Origin: an uncultured Oscillibacter sp.
Lineage (GTDB): Bacteria; Bacillota; Clostridia; Oscillospirales; Oscillospiraceae
DNA length: 64,000 nucleotides
Reading direction: 5' to 3'
Assembly: GCA_900770295.1 (NCBI GenBank)
Contig: CAAGJQ010000089.1
Span: 39,888 to 103,887 of the forward strand
Under the pieces are notes generated by a model. That model did no database searches, was not told the origin of the DNA, and worked only from the letters and a program-made list of their open reading frames with translations. The translations under genes were made by a program, and so were the position numbers. The first letter of the stretch is position 1; each line of letters starts with the position of its first letter. Below are positions 57,987 through 64,000 of this stretch, piece after piece.

Positions 57987-58766
57987 TCAATACCGGAAAT
58001 GCAGCTCGTAAGTGTCCACCGTCAGGTCCAGAGTATCCAGGACGGCGCCCGCTTCATCGTACAGCGTCACATGCACCGGCAGGTCCGCGTGGAGCAGGCC
58101 GCGTCCATCTGTCCCACCCTCCGTTAGGTCCACCCAATAGGCGCTGTACCACTCCTCCGCCGCGTTTTCCAGGTCGTATTCTGACTCCGGCACACCCTCC
58201 AGCGCCCAAGAGGCATGGTGGTCCTCCGCCCGGTAGCGGAAGGAGAACAGCTCCTCTCCCAGCCTCTCTCCCTGGAAGGTAAAGGTGCGGCTCTCTCCCC
58301 GCACCGTCTCCCAGGTGTCTGTGGACTGCGTGTAATACTGGGTGGTCTTTTGGGCCGTCACCTCGGCGGTGGCGGAGGCGGCGGTCTGAAAGGGTCCCGC
58401 GACGTACATGGTGCCGTCCCGGGCCGTGCAGAGCGCGCCGCTGCCCATTTTCAGGCTCCTGCCGTATTCCGGCCGGACCCGCAGCAAGCTCCGGGTGTAC
58501 ATGGTGTACACGTAGGTATCCCCCGACTTCGCCAGTAAATAGGTGTCGTGGTTCTTATAAAATTGATTGGAATACTTCCGGCTCGACCGCTCCACCAGCA
58601 GAGGCTCCAGGTCCGACAGCAGATACCGCCGCTCCGCCCGGTCCAGCATTCCCCGGACCGTGTAGGGCGGAAAGCCCAGCATGGCATACACCGCCAGCCA
58701 CAGCAGCCCGCACACCAGCAGATTGCGGACGATCTTCTGTTTTCGGTTCAGCTGAAATCCGCTCAT
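57987..58766 (-). CDS. Single-TM protein B3 of the HAAS module operon
   Basis: This 259-aa protein has one TM helix at about 13-29 after a basic start (NRKQKIVRNLLVCGLLWLAV, then GFPPYT). A large outer beta-rich domain ends VHVTLYDEAGAVLDTLDLTV. It is clearly paralogous to the protein encoded at 59529-60275, which shares RKQxxxRNLL, GFPP, the SGDT block and the YDExG ending. The ATG overlaps the stop of the preceding HAAS gene by ATGA, forming an A-B pair. I do not recognise the family. Confidence 0.75.
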   Translation of the reverse strand: MSGFQLNRKQKIVRNLLVCGLLWLAVYAMLGFPPYTVRGMLDRAERRYLLSDLEPLLVERSSRKYSNQFYKNHDTYLLAKSGDTYVYTMYTRSLLRVRPEYGRSLKMGSGALCTARDGTMYVAGPFQTAASATAEVTAQKTTQYYTQSTDTWETVRGESRTFTFQGERLGEELFSFRYRAEDHHASWALEGVPESEYDLENAAEEWYSAYWVDLTEGGTDGRGLLHADLPVHVTLYDEAGAVLDTLDLTVDTYELHFRY

Positions 58767-59578
58767 GCGTCATCCTCCCATTCTACCCGCAGGGTCCAGT
58801 CAGCGCCGCCGGTAGGATATGTGATCTCCACCCACTGGGGCGGCTGGTCCAGCGTCAGCCGGATCGTCCGCCGGAACCGGAGCCAGCCGTTCAGCGGTGC
58901 GCTGTCCTCCGGATAGAGGTATTCCCAATACCGGCTCTCCGGATAAGTGCGCTCCAGTTGATTCCAGGTATAAGACGCCAGCTCTCCCCGGTCATCCCGG
59001 AACGTGAAGTACCAGGTCTGCGGCGCCGTGCCGGCGGTCAGCGGGTCCCGCATTTTGATCCACAGCTGGATATCCGCTGTGACATGGCCTTCCTCCTCCC
59101 GGACCTCGCCGGGGGCGCCGTACAGCGCGGCGTGCTCCGTCTCCGCGCGGACGGCTGAGGCGGGCGGGCCCTCCCAGAGGAGTTCAGCCCGGGTCATCCG
59201 CACCACATTGCGGAAACCATCCGCGAAGCACAGCGTCACCGCCGCCGTCAGCGCCAGGACCAGCAGCACTACCCGGGTGGCCTGCCACAGCCACCCCAGG
59301 AAGGGATGGTGTGCCCGGTCCAGCGCACAGCCCACCAGAAAAGCGCTGCCCATGGCATCCAGGGCCCGTTTCTCCGCCTCCGCCGTGTCGTAGCCGATGC
59401 GCTCAAAATCCGCAGCGCCGTCCTCCAGGTGGGCCAGCAGCTCCTGTTCGATGGCGGCCCGGTCCGGCCGGAAGCGGACCTGGTCCGTCACAGCGCGGCA
59501 CCAGTTCCGCCACGCGGGATTTCCGCGCTCAGACGATCGGTTTGGTGTGATACCGTGCCTCCGCCAGGGCTTCTTCAT
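58763..59578 (-). CDS. HAAS/permease-prefix-like membrane protein A3
   Basis: This 271-aa protein begins with a ~75-residue helical domain (PAWRNWCRAVTDQVRFRPDR, LLAHLEDGAADFERIGYDTA, KRALDAMGS, LDRAHHPFLGWLWQ). It resembles HAAS or permease-prefix domains often linked to PadR regulators. One TM helix (about 107-128) and an outer domain follow. It is a paralogue of the genes at 60272 and 61466. The start overlaps the end of the B2 gene by 50 bases; GGGGGAGG lies 12 bases upstream. Function unknown. Confidence 0.72.
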   Translation of the reverse strand: MKKPWRRHGITPNRSSERGNPAWRNWCRAVTDQVRFRPDRAAIEQELLAHLEDGAADFERIGYDTAEAEKRALDAMGSAFLVGCALDRAHHPFLGWLWQATRVVLLVLALTAAVTLCFADGFRNVVRMTRAELLWEGPPASAVRAETEHAALYGAPGEVREEEGHVTADIQLWIKMRDPLTAGTAPQTWYFTFRDDRGELASYTWNQLERTYPESRYWEYLYPEDSAPLNGWLRFRRTIRLTLDQPPQWVEITYPTGGADWTLRVEWEDDA

Positions 59579-60275
59579 ATGTATGGACCACCTCCCCCTG
59601 TTCGTCATAGAATGCGACCGTCACGTCGCAGTCAAAATCCACCGTTGGACCTCTGCGTATCCGCCTCGAAAGTATCCGCAGCGTGCTCTGCTCCGCTTCC
59701 TGCTCTCTGCCCCCATCGGTGTATTTCAGCTCCAGCGGAAAGCGGTAGACGCCGTTGGCGTTGGGAGTGGCCTCCATGGTGTAGGTTTCATCCCAGTTGA
59801 AATCGTCCTCCGCGCTGATAGGGTAAACGCTGACGTTGTCCCGCAGGTGCAGGGCACACACTGCCCGGACGGCCTCCGGCAGGTCCGCCCAGACATAGAC
59901 CGCCTCCGGCGGGTTCGCCAGAGAGATGTCCTCCACAAAGAACGCCGCCGGACCGATAGGCTCCACGAATTCCGCGTTCCCCACGGCGTAGGCAAGCCAT
60001 CCATCCCGGAACTCCGTGACAGCGCCGAAGGTATCCCCGGACCGGAAGATGACATACCGCCGCTCCGGTCCGCCATTGCCCCATTCCGTGTGGTACAGCA
60101 CCTCCGGACTGGACAGGCCGTAGGTCTCTGTCTTCCACCGCAGGGCCAGGTCCGGGGTGGGCGGAGGAAATCCCCGAAGTCCCCAGGTCAGGAACACCAG
60201 CACTGCCGCCGCCAGCAGATTGCGGATCACTCTCTGCTTCCGGCTCAGCCTCGGCAGCCAATTGGGCAGTTTCAT
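59529..60275 (-). CDS. Single-TM protein B2 of the HAAS module operon
   Basis: This 248-aa protein starts MKLPNWLPRLSRKQRVIRNL, with one TM helix at about 17-34 and GFPPPT after it. The outer domain has VIFRSGDTFGAVTE and ends DVTVAFYDEQGEVVHTYEEA. It is paralogous to the 57987-58766 product, so the A-B pair has been duplicated. Start chosen by GGAGGG 6 bases upstream and the ATGA overlap with the A2 gene; the frame to 60350 is a shadow. Confidence 0.74.
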   Translation of the reverse strand: MKLPNWLPRLSRKQRVIRNLLAAAVLVFLTWGLRGFPPPTPDLALRWKTETYGLSSPEVLYHTEWGNGGPERRYVIFRSGDTFGAVTEFRDGWLAYAVGNAEFVEPIGPAAFFVEDISLANPPEAVYVWADLPEAVRAVCALHLRDNVSVYPISAEDDFNWDETYTMEATPNANGVYRFPLELKYTDGGREQEAEQSTLRILSRRIRRGPTVDFDCDVTVAFYDEQGEVVHTYEEALAEARYHTKPIV

Positions 60276-61066
60276 GGCGTTCCCTCCTCTCCCCGGGGCA
60301 GCTCCACACGGATGGTCCACCCGGCGGTCTTGTGGGTGATATCGATCCACGCGGGGTCTCCCTCAATTCCATTTACGCTGATCCACATGGCGTTTTGGAA
60401 ATGTCCGTTGTTGGGGCCGCTTCCGCTCACATAGGGATATTGATACCCGTCATACCGGACGCCGTTGCTGTCCACCGCCTCCAGATATCCTCCCAGGGCC
60501 GGGCCCTCCAGCCAGAATTTCAGTGTGCGGGAACGCAGATCGACAGAGAGATGCCCCCGCTGCAATTCCTCTTCCCAGTAGTAGACCGCCCGCTCCGCCT
60601 CAATGGTGTAGGCTCCCGTCCGAAAGGGCGGCGGACAGGTCAGGCTCTGCCAGCCCTGCGAGGAATCCTCCTCCCAGCTGTAAGCGGGCTCCGGGTCCAG
60701 CCAGGCCGCCACATCCGGCAGCTGACGGGTCAATACCGCGGGCAGAGTGGTCAGCAGGCACACAGCCAGCGCCAGCATTACCAGCCACCGGCTGACTTTC
60801 CACAGCCACCCGAGCCACGGCTTATGGGCCCGGTCCAGAGCCCGGCCCACCTCCCCGGCGTCTCCCATGGCCTGTAAGGCCCGCTCCTCCGCCAGAGGAC
60901 GGGGATACCCCAGCCGCTCCAGGTCCGCCCTTCCGTCCTCCAGGTGGGCCACCAGCTCTTTTCGGATGGCCTCGTGGTCCGGCCAAAACCGCACCTGCTC
61001 CAGGACCTCCCGGCACCAGCCGCGCCAAGCCGGACTGACGCGGATATCGTCTTTGACCTCTCTCAT
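60272..61066 (-). CDS. HAAS/permease-prefix-like membrane protein A2
   Basis: This 264-aa protein starts MREVKDDIRVSPAWRGWCRE. The N-terminal domain contains RFWPDHEAIRKELVAHLEDG, ADLERLGYPRPLAEERALQA and MGDAGEVGRALDRAHKPWLG. One TM helix follows at about 92-110, then an outer domain with WISVNGIEGDPAWIDITHKT. It is one of three paralogues in this operon and pairs with the B2 gene by ATGA overlap. GGAGG lies 10 bases before ATG. The PadR gene is 48 bases upstream. Confidence 0.74.
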   Translation of the reverse strand: MREVKDDIRVSPAWRGWCREVLEQVRFWPDHEAIRKELVAHLEDGRADLERLGYPRPLAEERALQAMGDAGEVGRALDRAHKPWLGWLWKVSRWLVMLALAVCLLTTLPAVLTRQLPDVAAWLDPEPAYSWEEDSSQGWQSLTCPPPFRTGAYTIEAERAVYYWEEELQRGHLSVDLRSRTLKFWLEGPALGGYLEAVDSNGVRYDGYQYPYVSGSGPNNGHFQNAMWISVNGIEGDPAWIDITHKTAGWTIRVELPRGEEGTP

Positions 61067-61114
61067 CTGCCGTTCACCTCCCGGGGCTGTAAACCTGAAA
61101 ATCGTACCATCTTC

Positions 61115-61453
61115 TCAGGCCGGAGATGTGCCGCAGACCACGGCGTTGACCTTCTCCGTAAAGACATTCCACTCCTCTTTTTTCTCCTCAAGGACCTTCA
61201 GTCCCTTGCGGGTGATGCGGTAGTACTTCCGCACCCGGCCCGTCTCCGCCTCCTTCTCACGGACCGTCACCAGCCGGTCCGCCTCCAGGGTGTGAAGGAT
61301 GGGGTACAAGGTGCCCTCCTTCAGTTCAAAGGTGTGGTCGGAGCGCCGGGCCAGCTCCGTGATCATCTGGTAGCCGTACATCTCCTCCCGGGAGAGCAGG
61401 GACAGCACCAGCAGCGTCGTACTGCCCGACATCAAGCTCTTGTCGATCTTCAT
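61115..61453 (-). CDS. PadR-family transcriptional regulator
   Basis: This 112-aa PadR regulator contains KSLMSGSTTLLVLSLLSREE, YGYQMITELARRSDHTFELK, the wing EGTLYPILHTLEADRLV and GRVRKYYRITRKGLKVLEEK. Its AAGGAGG lies right after the stop of the frameshifted gene upstream (61466), so it is the second gene of the operon. A matching operator (ATCTATGT-N7-ACATAGAT) covers the operon promoter at 62171-62193. It therefore probably represses itself and the HAAS modules. Confidence 0.92.
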   Translation of the reverse strand: MKIDKSLMSGSTTLLVLSLLSREEMYGYQMITELARRSDHTFELKEGTLYPILHTLEADRLVTVREKEAETGRVRKYYRITRKGLKVLEEKKEEWNVFTEKVNAVVCGTSPA

Positions 61454-61465
61454 ACCGTTCCTCCT

Positions 61466-62138
61466 TCACCAATGCAAAAAGTTTTCCCATTCGATATAGT
61501 CCATGCTTTTTTCGTGGAGCAGCGTCCCTTCGGCGTCGTAGAGCCGCAGGACTGGCGTCCCAAAACCGCCGGTCATCCGCCGCCACAACAATGGTGTACC
61601 AGTATTGGACGCAGGGCCCACCGGTATTGCCGCTAATCAGCGGCTGCTCCCACGCCGCCGCGTAGGGAACGGACAGGGTATATCCCGCCCGCTCTACTGT
61701 GGAGGTACCGTGCCCCAGGGCGATCCGAACTGAATCCTCCCGCTCCAGAGAGCCTTCGCCGGCGGTATGGAGGCCCTCCGGCTCATAATCCCCCTCACGC
61801 CGCACCGGCGTGAGGCCGTCTTTCAGTCCGGCAAAGCTCCCCGTCGAGCAGAAAAACGCGATCAGCACCGCGCAGGCGATCACGCCCCACCGGCTCACCA
61901 GCCACAGCCATCCCAGCCAGGGCCTATGGGCTTTATCCAGCGCCCTGCCGATCTCCTCCGCGTCCCCCATGGCGTCCAGAGCCCGGCTCTCCGCAAGGGA
62001 GCGGTCATAGCCCAGCCGCTCCAGGTCCTTCACATGGTCCTCGTAGTGAGCTGTCAGCTCCTCCGCCACAATTGCCCGGTCCGGCTTGAACCGCATCTGC
62101 CGCACCACGCTGTCCCGCCATCTATAAAAATCCCGCAA
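61466..62138 (-). pseudogene. HAAS/permease-prefix-like protein A1, frameshifted by one base
   Basis: The frame opens at TTG 62138 (GGAGG 8 bases upstream): RDFYRWRDSVVRQMRFKPDR, AHYEDHVKDLERLGYDRSLA, RALDAMGDAEEIGRALDKAH, a TM helix and an outer domain up to VVAADDRRF. It then reads nonsense into padR. Removing one base from the A-run at 61562-61565 restores GTPVLRLYDAEGTLLHEKSM and a stop at 61466, just before the padR ribosome site, giving 223 aa. The restored ending has the YDxxG motif of the B proteins, so A1 combines an A-type start with a B-type end. It may be a real mutation or a sequencing slip. Confidence 0.75.
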
Positions 62139-62170
62139 GTCTCTCACCTCCGGAAAATAATACCTCGGTC

Positions 62171-62209
62171 ATCTATGTTTATCATACATAGATAGCCGAG
62201 GGTTGTCAA
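62171..62209 (-). promoter_or_regulatory. Promoter with PadR-type operator of the HAAS module operon
   Basis: On the minus strand TTGACA (62209-62204), 17 bases, TATGAT (62186-62181). A perfect 8-7-8 inverted repeat ATCTATGT-N7-ACATAGAT (62171-62193) covers the -10; flanking CTCGG and CCGAG extend the symmetry. The core ATGT...ACAT is the PadR half-site pattern. Confidence 0.8.
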
Positions 62210-62219
62210 TAAGCTCTTT

Positions 62220-63050
62220 TCAATTCTTGTCTGGCAGCAGCGGGCTGTACATCATAATGGCGTCATTGGTGAACAAAAACTGCTCCTCCAACAGCTCTCC
62301 CATGTCTCCGTATACCAGCCGGTACAGCGCATTGTGGCGTACATAGCCGCCCCAGGACATCTGGTCCATGCGGGCCTCCCGCTCCACGATCTCATAGCGG
62401 TACACCGGCGGACGCACTGCCCGCCATTCGCCCTCCAAATGAGTCTCACCCACCCGCAGGCAGAGCTGAAAATCCTGGTCCGTGTCGTTGCGGATCATCA
62501 GGTCCCGGTGCGGATAGGCACAGGTGGCGCCGCTGCCAAAGGGCTGGGTCCGGTTGGCGTCCGGAAATACGTCGTGAGAGTGACGGTAGCGCTCCACAAC
62601 GGTCAGCGGCGTGTAAAGGGTCATCCAGAAAACCAGATTGGACAGCTGGCAGAGACCGCCGCCAATATCGCCGCCGATTCGCCCCAGGAACAGGACCATG
62701 CCCTCTTTGTAACCCTTCCGCCTGCTGGGCTTTCCGATGAGCTTCCAGTAGCTGAACGTCTCTCCGGGATGGAGCACCAACCCATCCAGCCGGGCCACCG
62801 CCAGCTTCAGGTTCGTGACCTTATTTCTCTGCCACTCCATCTCCTCCCCCCGCAGTTGGCGCATCAGCGGGGTGGCATGTGTCATGTACACACAGGGCAG
62901 CCGCTCCGCGCGGCGCTCCTGCGCCCAACGAAATTTCGGAGAGCACCAGAGCAAATACCGTTTCCCGGCATAATACGCTTTTCCCAGCCTCAGTCGCAGC
63001 CAGCTGCGATGAATAGGCGGGCGGAGCTGCTTGTCATGCGGGTCCATCAT
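62220..63050 (-). CDS. VanW family protein
   Basis: This 276-aa protein contains the VanW domain: NKVTNLKLAVARLDGLVLHP, PGETFSYWKLIGKPSRRKGY, GRIGGDIGGGLCQLSNLVFW and VERYRHSHDVFPDANRTQPF. The family is widespread in Firmicutes and named after a vancomycin cluster gene, but its own function is unknown and no resistance genes are here. GAGGAGG lies 7 bases before ATG. It overlaps the lipoprotein gene by ATGA. No terminator separates it from the HAAS operon promoter. Confidence 0.9.
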   Translation of the reverse strand: MMDPHDKQLRPPIHRSWLRLRLGKAYYAGKRYLLWCSPKFRWAQERRAERLPCVYMTHATPLMRQLRGEEMEWQRNKVTNLKLAVARLDGLVLHPGETFSYWKLIGKPSRRKGYKEGMVLFLGRIGGDIGGGLCQLSNLVFWMTLYTPLTVVERYRHSHDVFPDANRTQPFGSGATCAYPHRDLMIRNDTDQDFQLCLRVGETHLEGEWRAVRPPVYRYEIVEREARMDQMSWGGYVRHNALYRLVYGDMGELLEEQFLFTNDAIMMYSPLLPDKN

Positions 63051-63790
63051 GTTCCTGCCTCCTCGTATCGTTCCACGGTCAGAGGACCGGCTAAAACAAA
63101 TGCGTCCCTTTCCTCATCCCAGGTCATGTGGCCGCTTGCGCTGCCAAAGTACTGCTGGATTCCGGCATCCGGCAGCATCACAACGGCATATGCAGCCAAT
63201 CCGCCGTCTTCATCCACATCGATCTCCGTCCCACAGACATATACCTCCGCAATTTGGGAAAAGGCCTCTTTAACATCTTCTGAAAAGTCCTGCCAGGAAA
63301 GCTGTTTCAGGGTCGCGCCGTCAAAAATCATGCAGTGGTTTGGTTGAAAGCCTGTCCCGCTCCAATGCTCTGTATAAATAAACTCCGGAGCGCCGTCATC
63401 TGTCAAATCCGTCCCGTGGATACCGGTAGACCCGCCCGCAGGCATAAAAGAGGCGGTAAAGACAGTTGTCTGTCCACCGATGGATAATTCTGCGTCTCCC
63501 TCTTCGTCCATCAGCAGGCAGACGTCCGCGTCCTGCCGCGTAAATTGATAGTAAAGACGTCCTTCCCGTTCCGTCTCCGAGACAGTAAAGCCATCAAAAA
63601 AGTCATACTCGTTGTAGTGGCCTAACATCCCATAAAGAGGCAGGTGTCGTTCTGAAAAATCAGTGGCGACAACGTTCCTTTCTGCTTCACTCTCCCTGCG
63701 CTCCGGTTCCGTCGCCTCCTGCCGGCTGCATCCCGTCAAAAGGAAAAGCAGACATAACAGTAAAAAGCCGCATCTCTTCATTCTGTACAT
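63047..63790 (-). CDS. Secreted lipoprotein, function unknown
   Basis: This ~247-aa lipoprotein has a signal peptide with lipobox LLTGC (MKRCGFLLLCLLFLLTGCSR). The outer domain includes LYYQFTRQDADVCLLMDEEG, GIHGTDLTDDGAPEFIYTEH and a C-terminal YVCGTEIDVDEDGGLAAYAV. The DLTDDGxxEFIY and DVDEDGG strings resemble FG-GAP/VCBS-like calcium motifs. I chose the ATG at 63790 because GGGTGA lies 8 bases upstream. It is coupled to vanW by ATGA overlap. Confidence 0.72.
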   Translation of the reverse strand: MYRMKRCGFLLLCLLFLLTGCSRQEATEPERRESEAERNVVATDFSERHLPLYGMLGHYNEYDFFDGFTVSETEREGRLYYQFTRQDADVCLLMDEEGDAELSIGGQTTVFTASFMPAGGSTGIHGTDLTDDGAPEFIYTEHWSGTGFQPNHCMIFDGATLKQLSWQDFSEDVKEAFSQIAEVYVCGTEIDVDEDGGLAAYAVVMLPDAGIQQYFGSASGHMTWDEERDAFVLAGPLTVERYEEAGT

Positions 63791-63882
63791 TCTTCTGATC
63801 ACCCGCTTCGCCAGTCCATGTCTAAAATTTTATCAAAGATTTTTGTACGAATCACTACAAAAGGGCAACAAATAATAAAAAA

Positions 63883-63910
63883 ACAGCGCCAGTCAAAAGA
63901 CTGACGCTGT
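63883..63910 (-). terminator. Terminator of the rRNA operon
   Basis: An 11-of-12-bp stem (63883-63894 with 63899-63910) follows the 5S gene on the minus strand, with seven Ts after it. Confidence 0.85.
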
Positions 63911-63916
63911 ACTGTG

Positions 63917-64000
63917 TTGGCGTTACCTATCTTCCCGGGCCGTCACCAGCCAAGTATTGTGGGCAGAAATGAGCTTAACTACCGTGTTCGGAATGGGAAC
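63917..64000 (-). rRNA. rrf: 5S ribosomal RNA, 3' part (runs off the window)
   Basis: On the minus strand the window edge begins GTTCCCATTCCGAACACGG, then AGTTAAGC, GCCCACAATACTTGG and GGGAAGATAGGTAACGCCAA, which is the conserved 5S rRNA sequence. About the first 30 bases lie beyond position 64000. The 3' end is placed near 63917 by analogy with family ends. It marks the 3' end of an rRNA operon reading leftward. Confidence 0.95.

Noticed and set aside
61326..61465. Extension of the A1 frame into padR
   Set aside because: The tail is the padR sequence read in the wrong frame; restoring one base gives a stop at 61466 before the padR ribosome site.

Overview
The window reads as the chromosome of a GC-rich anaerobic Firmicute, most likely an Oscillospiraceae/Ruminococcaceae-type gut bacterium (Flavonifractor, Lawsonibacter or Oscillibacter-like). 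The evidence is SLH-anchored surface protein plus a CsaB-type pyruvyl transferase, a SleB-type cortex hydrolase domain, VanW, a biotin-dependent Na+-pumping decarboxylase, an L-box lysine riboswitch, Clostridia-specific DUFs, strong AGGAGG ribosome sites and many hairpin terminators. Coding is dense and short operons with ATGA overlaps are the rule. No IS element, prophage, CRISPR array or tRNA was seen. The only stable RNA gene is the 3' part of a 5S rRNA at the right edge.

Layout: 0.1-3.7 kb smc. 3.9-5.5 kb a selenium-type DUF3343-YedE-YedF cluster. 5.5-7.0 kb a small XRE regulator/membrane protein pair and a ClpP-like TepA protease. 7.2-10.4 kb proline biosynthesis (proB, proA, small membrane protein, proC). 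10.5-12.3 kb the niacin regulator NiaR and a PfoR-like permease behind a very clear promoter/operator. 12.4-14.6 kb tRNA-dihydrouridine synthase, an ArsC/Spx-like protein and a radical SAM protein. 14.8-18.6 kb SLH-anchored 5'-nucleotidase and dihydropyrimidinase. 18.9-20.0 kb a lower-GC PerR-like regulator and a PTPS-fold protein with a zinc ribbon. 20.1-22.9 kb DUF4330 and a glycosyltransferase-CsaB fusion that may build the wall polymer SLH proteins bind. 23-28.9 kb YetF, an atypical CLC transporter with a CAT-like protein, an aminotransferase behind an orphan leader terminator, and a nitroreductase/ArsR pair.

29.1-33.1 kb holds a c-di-AMP-type (BusR-like) regulator and a quaternary-amine/osmolyte ABC transporter. 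33.1-35.6 kb holds a structured intergenic element followed by an ECF sigma factor and its candidate membrane anti-sigma partner. 36.2-39.3 kb is a polar amino-acid ABC transporter under a lysine riboswitch. 39.3-42.4 kb holds DUF6179/DUF6323 and a PadR-DUF2812 pair with two perfect operators. 42.5-47.2 kb holds a SleB-like hydrolase, a TIGR04255 protein, glutamate dehydrogenase and a SigV/RsiV-type pair with its own ECF promoter. 47.3-50.9 kb is a MacB-type efflux system. 51.2-54.2 kb holds an exonuclease, a secreted nuclease, MntP and SfsA. 54.4-57.9 kb is a sodium-pumping decarboxylase of the oxaloacetate type with a detached biotin carrier.

58.0-62.2 kb is the least familiar part: a PadR regulator in an operon of tandemly duplicated two-gene modules. 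Each module pairs a protein with a HAAS/permease-prefix-like N-terminal domain and one TM segment with a second single-TM protein. The first member of the operon is broken by a one-base insertion, and a PadR-type operator covers the operon promoter. 62.2-63.8 kb encodes VanW and a lipoprotein, followed by the rRNA operon end.
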